From contig NW_019091579.1 of assembly GCF_001949145.1 (NCBI RefSeq), forward strand, positions 296,091 to 349,443: a DNA stretch of 53,353 nt, in the 5' to 3' direction. The notes beneath the pieces are model-generated. The model ran no database searches. It saw nothing but the letters and a program-made list of their open reading frames with translations, and had not been told where the DNA came from. A program made the position numbers and the translations under genes. Positions 13,101 through 22,732 of the stretch are shown piece by piece; positions within the stretch are counted from its first letter, which is position 1; every line of letters begins with the position of its first letter. Source of the stretch: Acanthaster planci (lineage: Eukaryota > Echinodermata > Asteroidea > Valvatida > Acanthasteridae).

Positions 13101-16100
13101 TTATAAAGTGATAAGCATATTTCTGATTACATCACAAACACTAGACCAATATTAGAATGTTGGAGGAAAAGGGTCAGTATGGAAGTACAGTGTACAGGTA
13201 CCAGTGGTCAAGATTTAAATATGGTAAAAGTTTAACATTCATTCATGCAATTAAAGGGAATGGACATAGGGATAGACCTCAGATGCAATCATATCCTATG
13301 GTACACAGTAATGAAACTTGGGGGTTAAACTTCACTGGAATCATTTACACGTATGCTAAAATAATCAGTGGCTACAATTATCCACTGAACGTTGACATTT
13401 TAGAATTAGGATTTTAAACAATTTGAACTGGCCATGTTGTTTTGGGTCAAGTCAAACAAACATATGTCACAGCCTTACTTGTACAGCCGTGGTCCCACCA
13501 CGTCAAAGTTCGGATAGGTGCGCTCAGTTCGCCAGGTTTCTCGGCGTACTATGTCGTGGGGGAGGCGGATCTTGTACGTGACATTTGGAGGAAGTGACGT
13601 GGTGCCGTTGTCGAAGTCAAACACAATCACTGAGAAAAAAATTAACACTTAATGTTGTTTGCTGTTTGTCCTGCGAAGTCGAAGATGACTACGACTCCAA
13701 ATCAAATGGATTGTTGATGGCCGTGGGCCTGAAAATGGCTGATTAGGTCAATCTGGGTTCAAAAGGCATGCCCACATACATGTACGGAACATACAGGTAC
13801 ATTTGTGTACCTGTACATGTATGTAACATGTTTTTGGGTGGGTGCTGTGGCAGAAGTTGCAGCCACTTAATTAATGTATTAAATGACTGGAAACAGATTT
13901 TTTGAAATTTAACCTAAACAACTTTCTTTACAGGAGTACCCTCGAAAACATGGCTGCTTAGGTTTCTCTTTAAGCCTTCCCCATGGATACTACTGTCCTA
14001 TGACAAATTAATATTCTTTGAAGCCAAAATACACGCACACATGTACAGTAGCTTTGGTACTTCTGAAAAATTGCAACATATTTCGCAGTTATCTGCAGGC
14101 TATGACCTTCGAACAAAAAGCAAGGAATTCCCCAATTCAAGCATGTATCACACAGCATAAACTTTCAAATACAAATGAGACATGCCACGCAGGCAGCCAT
14201 AACCTGAACAGGACTCACAACAGACTGAATGTTATTTGGACACATAAAATGGAGGCTTGGTATCCTTGACAAATAAATCAAGCTACCAAAATTATTACCT
14301 AACAGGCAGACATGTACGGAAGAGTGCAGAAAAAGCCCTGAAGACAAGAATTTAGAAAATAGCTGGTTTCGTACCTTCTGATGTACCGGTACCCTGGTAC
14401 AGGCTACCAGTACTTTTACATGAGTGTAATGAATCTTCAAGCATAATCAATTCCTTGGTCTTATGCACTGTCGATCCAAAGAGCAGTGTACATGAAGTCA
14501 TTCCACACACAGACCATTCCCATGCCAGCCTTAAATTTCATGGTATTGGACATGTACATGTATGTGTGATGTTTATCTGATGAGATCGCCTTGAGAGAGC
14601 AGGAAAGTATTTCCAGATTGGATTGTTGCCAGAAATAAAAACAATGTTCAGTGACATAAGTTTAAAACTCTGCAGACACTGAAAACTCCAGCAACTGTGA
14701 ATGACCTTGTCTGATGAAATGTTGAAATTATCCAGTTTTTACACTTTCATTGATGACATGCTTTTTGTAAATCTTGAGTTTGCCAATTTACTGTAGAATA
14801 CATGTAAATTAGTCACTTCACACAAGCTTGTTATACATGTACATGTTAGATATGGAAAAACTGTAGACAGGTACAGTAGAGGAAACTTGTTCTGTATAAT
14901 GGCGGACATGTGTATTATTCAATGTTCTAACGCAAACAGGCAACTACACTTAACTCTTTGGAAAGAGGCACATGTTACTGAAAGTGTTGTGTTACTTTCA
15001 ATTCACTTGTAATGACCTCACTACCTTTATTCATGTATCTTTTCACCTGAGCATTTTGTTTTAAGTTTCATTCAAACTTGCAGAAGTCCCTACCTCCATA
15101 GTAGCCGTCAAGGTCTTCAGCTGCAGTTTTTACTAACTCTTCCTCAGACGAGAAGTTGCTAGGCGACAGAGGCACGGTCACTTGCAGCGCCACACCAAGC
15201 ATTAATGCAGTGGCTGGGGGTGATTAAGAGGTTTGCATTGGATTCAACATTGTTCAAAACAATGAAATTTGTACAAATAACAGAAATTTCAAACTCCATG
15301 CTGCAGACATTTATGTACACGTTCCCCTGGTGCAGTATCACTTCCCTGAATTTATTCCAACATTCTTTTCTGCATCAACTGTGGTAAGCATTTTGGGAAG
15401 TTTGATGAGTGTAAGCACAAGGTCAAACTAAATGCATCCACGGTTAAAAATCTTCAGTTGTCTGGCTCAAAGGGAGTCAGCAAACACCAGTAAGCAAAGA
15501 CAGGGGGCAGGGAAATAAAGTGAGTGGCAAACTTGTGGGAAATGGTATAGCACCTACTGAACAGAAAAGAAAAAACCTTGAGAAGTTAAAAACTTGTGAA
15601 TAACTACAGATCTGTAAAAATGACTCTGTGTGTTGTTTGGTTGCTGGTGTATCTAGGCTACGGCATGTGGCAACTTTCAAGGAGAAAACTTACTGAGGTT
15701 GTTGTTGGGGTAGTAAGCGAGCTGGGGACAGCCTGTGCCATTGGCGATACATGTCTGAAGCCGTTCGATTTCAGATGCAGACAGAGACTCTTGATCAGAG
15801 AAACCCGGCTCAAAGGTTGCTATAACCATAGAAACAGCAATAATTCATTATGGCATGACTTGTAGAAACTGTCCTTACTGGTAGAAGGACCTGGACATGA
15901 TTATGGGAGCATGATTTTTTCTTTTTAGTCTGTTTATTTTCAAATTTTATGAATTTGGTTATTTGTCAAATTGAGTATCTTATTTGGGATTCAACACAAC
16001 AAAATAGAGTAGCCTTTACAGATTGAGTACTTACTGAAACACAGATCTTCAGACTTGATCAGGAGTCTGTCCAGACAAAAAGGACAATGCAATTGCAGGT

Positions 16101-19100
16101 GAATACAATTTGAAATTGTGCTGTAAAGCTAACTTGTTGATCAGTAAAGTACATTAAGGATTCTTATGTAAATGGAGGAAAAATTTTTAATTAGGATTCA
16201 TGGAATATGCAGGGGTGGATCAAGGAATTTTTCGGGGGGCGGGTGGGTTTATGCCAGAGATTTGTTTTAGTATCTTACTTTTGCAGACAAGCAGAAAAGA
16301 AACATTATAAGACATAAAATGTACATTTACATTGTTTACAATGGTATTGGTACTATCTTACTTTTCAGTCTCAGTACAGGTACATATGTAAGTTACTATA
16401 CTTTACAATTTGTCCCATTTTAAAAACTTTTTGGGGGGTCTCCGAGCATGACAGGGGGGTTATCCCCCAAATCCCCTCCCCCCAGATCTGCGCCTGATAC
16501 ACTGTACATGTATGCTGGTAAGAGAAGGCTTGGTCTCAAGTTGACTCTCAAAAATCCAATCGTGTAAATGAAACATGTTTACCCTACATGTGATTGCAAG
16601 CTACAGCATCACCTTCAGGGCTCACTTCAAAGCAAAAGTGTCATGCATGGCAGGAAAAAAGTGATTGGTATACACGTACATGTACGTATCGGCACTGTAC
16701 ACGATGTATGTGCAAAAAAGTACTTGCAAGTACTTTACCTCTCCAATTTCTTTTATGTCTGTGTGAGTGTTGCCCTGGTTTGCAGGAAAATACATGTACA
16801 CAAGTTTGTACTGTCACTCGGTCAAAGAAAAAGTCAGAATGACTGGTCTCTTCTCCGCTGAAATTGAATGTGTTAATTTATCCCACACTCACCTTGCAAG
16901 AAGGAGCAATGCCGTAGCTAAGAGTGGTAGCAGCAGCTCAAATGTGGTTCCAATAGGGCGTCGAATCTGTACAGTGTAATATAATTTGGAAATCTGGGCT
17001 GAATTTGGGTTGCAAACATGATAACGCCTTTTTTAAACTTCACACTATGTACAGGTGCGCTATGACTGCCACCTACATGTACATGTAATGATACAAGTAT
17101 GCATGTACTGTACATGTACAGGTACATGTGTACAATATACACAAGTACCAGTAGGCTTGCTGTGTTCGCTTCCAGGCGTTGAATCCACCAATAGACTGAT
17201 GGGGGTGGACATGGTCAAGATTTCATTCTGTGCCAATGGTCACCATATTAGACAACATCTGAATAAATTTTGCACTATATTCCATTGGTGGATTATCATG
17301 AACAAGTCATTAAATTACTCATTAGTTAAATCAATCAGTGAGTGACAAGTTAATTGTAATAACTACTTACATGTACATGTAATATTTTGAAATGGTGACA
17401 AGTTGATAATTGCCATTTTAATGATTTTATAGAGCATTGAATAAGAGACACATGTACATGTACCGGAAGGTAGCCACTTGCTGTGATTTTATGCAGGACT
17501 GCAATACAAAGCCTTTAAATTGGTTTGCAGCAGCTGACATTAGTTCAGTCATGAATCACAGTTCAGTATATTAATGTCGAGAAAATGACCAATTTCTCCA
17601 GGACTCAGTACGGTACTGCTACATAGACATGCATGTACATGTATCAGTACCTCAACCCATTTTTCTTACATCACCATATTCATTATATTATGGTACAGGA
17701 CAGTAAAGGTAGGCCTGCGTAATAATGGTACCAGTATTCTCCCAACACTGCAATAAATAAAAGCTTAATTGTCCCATAACTGACGTGTATCATAAATTTA
17801 CATACATGTACATGTATGTACATGTACATTGTACAGGAAAGTAGTACAGCATCATACAACTGTACATGTGGGTAGGGGTCGATGGATTACATGTTAATCA
17901 CATATGCAAACTTGTCACAGTCCCGATTTCAGTACCCTTAACACCAGTCTAGTCTGTTCACTCATCTGTGTCAATAACATCAGAAGCTGTATACCATTGC
18001 AAAGAGGACAGTCTGCCCTTTCTAGAGATATATTTCTCTTTCTCATATATAAAGTAGTTTTGCTATTACAGTAATTTTTATCTCCGTATACTTTTTATGT
18101 AGACACCCTGTACATCATGTAGTATATGATGCAAAGTATATGTACATACATGTGCATGTACATCTTGATAGGGTTGCCAAGCTAAAAGTTTGCACTCTGG
18201 GTGGACTGACCATATCTTTTTGAATTCAAAGGTGCCTGGAGTCTTTAACTTATTCTGATTTGACTTTTCTTACCTTTTTTTTCACGAGGGGGGTAGGGAA
18301 GGTAGGGAAGGGGGCAAAACACACATTGTATGTAATGCAGTACCCATGCCATGAACTACACGTAGATGTACCCGTACTGATAAATGCATACAATTCAGGG
18401 CATCGGTGCTGTTTTAATACCTTGAATAGTTGGCATTTAGGACAGTGCCAAGCATAACTCTTGGGACTGATTTGCTTCATGGCTATGTGTCAATTGATAC
18501 AAATACTGGTCTTTCACAGGACTTCACTGTACTCCCTACACCTACTGCCCATCAAGGCCATTTCCCATGCCACAATCAGTGCTTTGAAAAGTGCTTCCCC
18601 AAATTACCTCTACATGGACATGTATACAAAGAAATGGACAGTTCATCTGACCAAACTCTATAAGCCTATCTGCACCAAATTTTAATTAAATCTCCTTCAC
18701 GGTTAAGCGAGTCTGTGAATATAACTCATTTTGCAAAACTCCAGTGCTTTTGTGCAAGATATCCACAGAAGGCCTAATACATGTACATGTACTGTACATA
18801 ATTCATGTACAGGCAAGCTTTGTAAATTTCTAATGATACAATGTAAATTTGTCAAATAATGCAAATATTTTAGAGGAAACCAAATCACTATATTAGAAAG
18901 ATGTTATTCCAGTTATTTTCTGCAATACATATCCGTGTACCAGTACATGTACATGTACATGTATCTGTACGGCTACACCTGTACACAAGTTGAAAATACC
19001 GGTGCAGGTACCGTATTCTTTTTCAAATCCATTTTAAGCTGAAATAGTCACGATGAAAACATACATGTACCCATATGCCAGTCCCTGTGCGAGAGAGGTA

Positions 19101-20631
19101 ATTTACAATGTACATGTACAATGTACTAGTGTGCAAAACATCAGTCTAAGGACGTCGAAACCATAAATACTGGCCTCTATTATCTCATATCATTTTGATA
19201 TGGTACATGTGCATGTACATATTGGACAGTTGAATTTGATTTATATCCTACAAACACATACATTTACATGTATGAAAGTTGAATGAATATCACTGTAATA
19301 TTTAGAATTGTGTGCACTTCTCTGGCAAAAATCTGTTCTCTGTTTACGGTAAATACTTTAAAAGCATTTTCCCTGCTAAATTTGTCTTTTCAAGACATGT
19401 TATCACTTTCTGCTTGCTTGTGAAACAAGTGCTCTCGTCAAGACTATCACATGAGACCATCACAAGACCAACACAGGACCTCCAGTGTGAATTCAAGTTG
19501 CATGTACAAGCTATTCAAACGAACTCCGACAAAAGGATTCCTTTGTCATTGTTCACCCTGTTGTGACTGGATCTTGTACATGGTCTTGTGTCTGGTGTTG
19601 TGAAAGGTCTTGTGATGGTCTTGACTACGTACAGTACAACACTATTTAAAAGCATGTAAACCACTGCAGGGGCAAATCTCTTCTGACAGGAGGCTGCAAA
19701 AAGTCGCACTGCTGTTGTATGTTGTTTTATAACCTTCACTGAATTCCCTACTGCAGGAATTTACATACAATACACTACAGTGCTCAGACTTGGACTATAT
19801 TGTATAAGGTAACAATTTTCTCTCTATATTCTGACCGTGAGTGAACTTGATAATTTTTCATCCAAATCTGACAGGCACATGCATCAGGGGGCTTGTCTGA
19901 AATTAAGGTGATTTGGTATGGAAGTGGCCATACTGTATGATGTACATGTACCAACACTTTCACTGTCATCAGTGCAACCTTCATCAACATCAACGTCTTA
20001 AATTGCTACACAGTACTTTTAAAGTACATGCAGGTCTATGTCAATCCAGGTTGTGCTATCCATCAGTATTAGATGATACCTCCACTTATTGGTGCATGTC
20101 CATGTAGTTCTGAATTAACATTATTTACATGTACATTGTACTTGTGCCGTAAAGTGTACGGTATGATTCACTGTATATGTAGGCCATAATAAAAAGAGCT
20201 CATTAATCCATGTATTTTAGCACAATCGGTCAACCTGCACCACAGAATTACTTGTAGTATGGAAGTGTACAATGTATGTGATATCTCTCAACATACATGT
20301 CAGCTGCTGATCACCTTATAATTTATATGTACCGTACTCTTGAAAGATTGTTTGGAGCATTAAGGATCCACTAATTTTCACAGTCATGACTGTACATGAA
20401 AGTGGTAAAAAAAAAGGACCTGGTGACTAAATGGTCTCAGGCGTTAGGCCTCTTTTTGAAATTTTATCCCATTTACCCCATCGGGTGAACAAAACACCAT
20501 GGACAGATGGACCCCTTCACCGCAGGTAGCTATGGTCATGACGGTTTGAACAGGGTATGAAAGCCTTGCCTTACCTGTAAAATAAAGTTTTTCCACAGAA
20601 GCAAGCGAAATTGCCGTCCTTTCAGTCCCAT
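876..20631 (-). CDS. ABCA3: ABCA3-like ABC lipid transporter, 5' part (14 exons, 3' end off the left edge)
   Basis: A full-length ABCA protein is a membrane lipid transporter with two transmembrane domains and two ATPase domains; ABCA3 moves phospholipid into lysosome-related organelles. The exons join in phase to 617 residues. Residues 10-15 (LLLWKN) fit the xLxxKN post-Golgi sorting motif known in ABCA1/2/3. TM1 is about 26-43, a luminal loop of about 190 residues follows with sequons at N81, N95, N116, N144 and N152, TM2-TM6 lie between about 245 and 449, and NBD1 has Walker [10 protein letters not shown] at 549-557 followed by a Q-loop (CPQHNVLF). The short first luminal loop favours the ABCA3 group over ABCA1/4/7, whose loop is far longer. 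NBD1 signature, Walker B and the whole second half are outside the window. One internal exon is partly duplicated. Orthology to ABCA3 rather than to another short-loop ABCA is not proven. Confidence 0.9.
1570..1775 (+). repeat. SINE-like element, body and 3' tail
   Basis: The part around gaaatggtagcatcgagctg and ctccccagggagctgagacg resembles the body of the element at 41645-41940. It ends in aagtgtgctatataaatcta, a tail of the kind shared by many SINE/LINE pairs. No clear tRNA-like head is visible, so it is probably 5' truncated. The left boundary is approximate. Confidence 0.5.
2106..2302. repeat. 97-bp tandem duplication, two copies, spanning an exon/intron border
   Basis: Unit 1 runs from 2106 and unit 2 from 2203, offset exactly 97 bases. 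Only a handful of substitutions are visible, for example tatatgg against tatctgg and cctcatgat against cctcgtgat. Each unit carries the exon 13 3' half, its donor, and intron sequence ending in the tcttttccccc run. Confidence 0.92.
2140..2211 (-). pseudogene. Partial tandem copy of ABCA3-like exon 13 (possible alternative exon)
   Basis: A copy of the last two thirds of exon 13 plus its donor. It has an in-frame CAG acceptor (weak pyrimidine tract, aaaagacag) and would encode 24 residues, [20 protein letters not shown] and KVYK, phases 0 to 0. It could therefore replace exon 13 without shifting the frame, but it lacks the first part of the true exon and changes one Q to H. It may simply be a dead duplicate. 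Confidence 0.5.
2237..2335 (-). CDS. ABCA3: ABCA3-like coding exon 13 (residues 491-523, partly duplicated)
   Basis: Acceptor is pyrimidine-rich and ends ggaacag; donor AAG|gtaaga; phases 0 to 0. It encodes [20 protein letters not shown], then [13 protein letters not shown], the first beta strand of NBD1 (AGIKIKHLSKVF in ABCA3). Its 3' two thirds and donor are repeated 97 bases downstream in the transcript. Confidence 0.88.
3373..3499 (-). CDS. ABCA3: ABCA3-like coding exon 12 (residues 448-490)
   Basis: Acceptor ctttttag, donor AATGAG|gtaatg, phases 2 to 0. It encodes [20 protein letters not shown], then QRSYWCG and a polar linker. It matches YMEAVFPGQFGVPQPWYF...SYWCG of ABCA3, the link from TMD1 to NBD1. 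The donor call is less certain than the acceptor because the linker is poorly conserved. Confidence 0.85.
3500..5022. other. ABCA3-like intron 11
   Basis: AT-rich, with the A-rich degenerate repeats noted separately. No exon-like sequence is seen. Confidence 0.6.
3780..4110. repeat. A-rich degenerate repeat block in ABCA3-like intron 11
   Basis: Loosely repeated words such as ggaacaaaacaggactgaaa, acaggaattaaac and aacagaataaaa recur every few tens of bases. There is no coding signal. A similar, weaker block lies at about 4690-4850. Confidence 0.4.
5023..5223 (-). CDS. ABCA3: ABCA3-like coding exon 11 (residues 381-448, TM6)
   Basis: Acceptor cttttttccccag, donor ACCTG|gtatgt, phases 2 to 2. 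It encodes [20 protein letters not shown] and later helix [17 protein letters not shown]. It matches [13 protein letters not shown] and VLYGLVTWY of ABCA3. Confidence 0.9.
5224..7364. other. ABCA3-like intron 10
   Basis: Non-coding. Short open frames here lack splice context or family similarity. Confidence 0.6.
7365..7561 (-). CDS. ABCA3: ABCA3-like coding exon 10 (residues 316-381, TM4-TM5)
   Basis: Acceptor atgtcactgcag, donor ACAGT|gtgagt, phases 0 to 2. It encodes [20 protein letters not shown], then two hydrophobic helices, the second within [20 protein letters not shown]. It matches the SDPSLVLAFLLCF... segment of ABCA3. Confidence 0.9.
7562..10006. other. ABCA3-like intron 9
   Basis: Non-coding. 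From about 8.1 kb rightward the (ACATGT)n palindromic words become frequent, for example at 8167-8190, 8395-8410 and 9555-9600. Confidence 0.6.
10007..10150 (-). CDS. ABCA3: ABCA3-like coding exon 9 (residues 268-315, TM3)
   Basis: Acceptor tacttttcag, donor AAG|gtaatt, phases 0 to 0. It encodes [20 protein letters not shown], the cytosolic EKE-RLKE-MMGL signature typical of ABCA proteins, then a hydrophobic helix ending LITVLLK. Confidence 0.93.
10608..10718 (-). CDS. ABCA3: ABCA3-like coding exon 8 (residues 231-267, TM2)
   Basis: Acceptor tctatccag, donor AGG|gtaact, phases 0 to 0. It encodes [20 protein letters not shown], then helix [15 protein letters not shown]. It aligns with [20 protein letters not shown] and the following TM2 of ABCA3. 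Confidence 0.9.
10719..12263. other. ABCA3-like intron 7
   Basis: Non-coding, with several (ACATGT)n tracts (11334-11350, 11884-11900, 12020-12040) and gtaccggtac palindromes beside them. Confidence 0.6.
12264..12393 (-). CDS. ABCA3: ABCA3-like coding exon 7 (residues 187-230)
   Basis: Acceptor ttccccttccaag, donor CAG|gtgagg, phases 2 to 0. It encodes [20 protein letters not shown] and on to VQVQLQ, matching the FLAVQHAVDRAIMEYH region of ABCA3. Confidence 0.88.
12394..15093. other. ABCA3-like introns 6 and 5 around exon 6
   Basis: Non-coding on both sides of exon 6 (13479-13629), with frequent ACATGTAC words. The stretch 13660-13870 (tgcgaagtcgaagatgacta and onward) has the look of a dispersed repeat fragment, but no second copy is seen in the window. 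Confidence 0.5.
13479..13629 (-). CDS. ABCA3: ABCA3-like coding exon 6 (residues 137-187, luminal loop)
   Basis: Acceptor ttttttctcag, donor TACAA|gtaagg, phases 1 to 2. It encodes [20 protein letters not shown], then [12 protein letters not shown] and on to GPRLY. It has NGT and NVT sequons. It matches the AAVVFEHPF...VKYHLRFSY segment of ABCA3. Confidence 0.85.
15094..15213 (-). CDS. ABCA3: ABCA3-like coding exon 5 (residues 97-137, luminal loop)
   Basis: Acceptor aatcacccccag, donor GGAG|gtaggg, phases 1 to 1. It encodes [20 protein letters not shown], then an acidic stretch ending DLDGYYG. It has one NFS sequon. The EEELV...DLDGYYG part matches the FPSEKDFEDYIRYD region of ABCA3. Confidence 0.8.
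15214..15693. other. ABCA3-like intron 4
   Basis: Nothing recognised. Confidence 0.5.
15694..15819 (-). CDS. ABCA3: ABCA3-like coding exon 4 (residues 55-97, luminal loop)
   Basis: Acceptor ggttatag, donor CTCA|gtaagt, phases 1 to 1. It encodes [14 protein letters not shown] and continues to LAYYPNNNL. It carries sequons NGT and NLT, as expected for a luminal segment. The [10 protein letters not shown] region corresponds to TWELAYIPSH of ABCA3. Confidence 0.82.
16035..16066 (-). CDS. ABCA3: ABCA3-like coding exon 3, 32-nt microexon (residues 44-55)
   Basis: Only 32 nt. The acceptor follows a pyrimidine-rich run ending in gacag, and the donor is TTTCA|gtaagt. It encodes [10 protein letters not shown] and bridges exons 2 and 4 in phase (2 to 1). 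It aligns with the LRLKIQSENV region just after TM1 in ABCA3. It is accepted because both flanking phases require it. Confidence 0.72.
16210..16496. mobile_element. MITE-like element with CAGGGGTGGATC / CAGGCGCAGATC ends
   Basis: The left end caggggtggatcaaggaatt and the reverse complement of the right end, caggcgcagatctgggggga, are imperfect inverted repeats followed by G-rich and C-rich runs. This is the pattern of the widespread CAGGGGCGGATCCAGG-type non-autonomous DNA elements. It lies in ABCA3-like intron 2. No clear target duplication was found. Confidence 0.5.
16893..16966 (-). CDS. ABCA3: ABCA3-like coding exon 2 (residues 20-44, TM1)
   Basis: Acceptor tgtacag, donor AG|gtgagt, ends in phase 2. 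It encodes [20 protein letters not shown] and a short hydrophobic tail, the first membrane helix, aligned with the ABCA3 stretch ending LELFLPLLF. The intron before it is 3.6 kb, the largest in this gene. Confidence 0.82.
16967..20574. repeat. ABCA3-like intron 1, dense in (ACATGT)n palindromic tracts
   Basis: The largest intron of this gene, without coding signal. Self-complementary tracts of two or more ACATGT units recur, for example at 17071-17087, 17802-17828, 18779-18792, 18944-18963, 19108-19120 and 19937-19948. They are often near ACCGGT words. Confidence 0.7.
20575..20631 (-). CDS. ABCA3: ABCA3-like coding exon 1 (residues 1-19)
   Basis: The start ATG (bases 20631-20629) has A at -3 and G at +4. 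It encodes [19 protein letters not shown], which matches the cytosolic N-terminus of ABCA3, including the xLxxKN sorting motif. The exon ends in CAG|gtaagg in phase 0. Confidence 0.85.
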
Positions 20632-21060
20632 TTTGTAAACAACAAACAATCCACATGTATCATCAACCGTTTCGTCTGTGATTCAGCACCTGCGTCCCGA
20701 AGTACCAGCACTCAGCAGAACGATTATAACCATTCCCACGAACTTGAGACGTGGTCGCCGCGCCGGCGCTGGATTATGCTGACAATTGATTCTTGCACGG
20801 GCAGATGAGATGTTATCCACCATTACACCATGGAGGAAGGCCTGGCGATACGAATGGTGGGTTCACATTACTTCAGTGTGTCGTCGCGTATCACATCTTT
20901 CACGGAGGCCATGGACAAACAGTGTTAAACTAGACGAGATGAGAGGAAAGACACGAGGCATGCCGGCACTGACACATCCAAACTCTCGCAGTCTCTAGCT
21001 CTCACCACTAACTGTTGTTTACATTGATTATTATACAAAAGCATAGTGCGGCACCGGTAA
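20632..21060 (-). promoter_or_regulatory. Probable 5' UTR and promoter region of the ABCA3-like gene
   Basis: The sequence upstream of the ATG contains a CpG-richer patch (about 20680-20960, with gtcgccgcgccggcgctgg) unlike the AT-rich introns. No TATA box or initiator can be assigned with confidence. The transcription start is not known. Confidence 0.4.
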
Positions 21061-21115
21061 CCGTGCGTATATGTATATATGTACATGTACTTTACTTGTG
21101 TAATCGGTAACACTA

Positions 21116-21220
21116 TAGTCTTGGCACAAGGCTCGATTTGGATAAATCCCTCAATGCCTGCACATGTTCGTTGTTGGCATTAACGGAATAACTTCGAAAG
21201 CTAGTTTTGAGCCAAGACTA
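21116..21220. repeat. 105-bp element bounded by a 10-bp perfect inverted repeat
   Basis: tagtcttggc at 21116-21125 and gccaagacta at 21211-21220 are exact inverted repeats; similarity continues inward (caca against ctca). It may be a tiny MITE or chance. It lies just upstream of the ABCA3-like gene. Confidence 0.4.
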
Positions 21221-21674
21221 GTCTCTACGTTGCGTGGGCAATTGTGGGCGTGGCTAATGCGTTCGTCACTGCAAATGGGGGGGTGATATTTGATGCTCTG
21301 GGATCAAAACAGTGAAAAAAAGGCAATCCAAGAGGCAAACTGTATGTTGTGCGGGTCCATGCATTACTTATCATTGCTTCTACTCCATCTGTCTTGGCAC
21401 AACGCCCTACTGGAGTACTGGGCTTAGTGGGCCTATCCTGGTACCTTGGCACAGTTTGGGTTGGGGTCTGATGCATGTGTGCATGTGGCCGGCAGCAGCA
21501 TAGGGCTATACAAACTTATTTAATTGCTCTATGGGCAGCTGCAACATTGAATTTTGAAGTGAGCTTTAATAAATGAGTTGGCAACTAAGCCTAAAGCAGT
21601 CTTAAAGCTTAGATAAGTCTTGCAGGTTTGCATGGTGAAAAGGTATAATAGAAAGTAGGTTTGCAGTAGCACCA

Positions 21675-21948
21675 NNNNNNNNNNNNNNNNNNNNNNNNNN
21701 NNNNNNNNNNNNNNNNNNNNNNNNNNNNNNNNNNNNNNNNNNNNNNNNNNNNNNNNNNNNNNNNNNNNNNNNNNNNNNNNNNNNNNNNNNNNNNNNNNNN
21801 NNNNNNNNNNNNNNNNNNNNNNNNNNNNNNNNNNNNNNNNNNNNNNNNNNNNNNNNNNNNNNNNNNNNNNNNNNNNNNNNNNNNNNNNNNNNNNNNNNNN
21901 NNNNNNNNNNNNNNNNNNNNNNNNNNNNNNNNNNNNNNNNNNNNNNNN
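21675..21948. other. Assembly gap (274 N)
   Basis: An unbroken run of N between ABCA3-like upstream sequence and the 3' end of the Penelope-like element. Any reading frame crossing it is meaningless. Confidence 1.
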
Positions 21949-22119
21949 AGACTTACTCAGGTGTGGCAGTACTGATGGGGGTGTGGATGGGTAAACATGG
22001 GAAGAACTGGGGCAGGGTGCCAAGGGTATAGATGACCCATAAGGCGAACAAAGAAGGGTTGAGGATGGGGTGCCAGATGTCACTGATGATGAAGCCTGTG
22101 TCTAGCGGAACTGTTCTGT

Positions 22120-22446
22120 TCTTGTGAATCTCAATTGCCTCACGAACACGGCGTGGATGCCATTGTTCTATGTTGGCAATGAGATGGGCTTGTTGCCAGT
22201 GGACTTGGTGGTCTGCAGTGCTGGAGTGTTTGATGATGGCAGATTTCTCGAGATCCCCCGTCGTCCGTGGGCTCGGTGTTCATCGAGTCTGGTAGTGATA
22301 TCTCTACCAGTTTCGCCGATATACACCTTGCCGCATTCGCAGGGGATCCTGTAGACGCCTGGCTTGGTCTTGGGGTCTTGTTTGTCCTTGTGAGACTGGA
22401 GAGCTGCTGGATCTTGTTGGGGCGGTATGGAATACTTTGATGCCAT
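22120..22446 (-). pseudogene. Penelope-like GIY-YIG endonuclease fragment
   Basis: The GVY...YIG pair lies at about 22359-22318, with the following TGRDITTRLDEHR helix carrying the conserved Arg. The linker upstream (PPYIGNTSHRIQRILL in the adjacent frame) is the usual RT-to-endonuclease connector, so another frameshift lies at about 22410-22430. The C-terminal tail continues in another frame to about 22030. Confidence 0.85.
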
Positions 22447-22732
22447 GGTGTAGAAGGATGCGCTGGATCCGGTGGGAGGTATTGCCTATGTAGGGAGGGT
22501 GACAGAAATAATGTGCCTAATGGGTTGACCTTGGGTATAGGAGACCCGCTGGTTTGGAGGGGGTCTAGGGTCTTGATCTGTCTGGACTTGAACCCGTTCC
22601 GCTGTAGTGCTGTGGATATGTGATGGAGTTCCGGTTGTAGGTGGTCTTGGTCGCAGATGGTGTATGCTCGACGTACGAGGGTGCTGTTGACGGAGGCCTT
22701 GATGATGCTGGGGTGGTGGAATGACCGGTTGT

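Noticed and set aside
14570-14610. Hammerhead ribozyme (ctgatgag core)
   Set aside because: The following bases do not form the required stem II followed by GAAA; considered because Penelope-like elements can carry such ribozymes.
21529-22083. 184-codon minus-strand open frame
   Set aside because: Most of it is translated N from the assembly gap.
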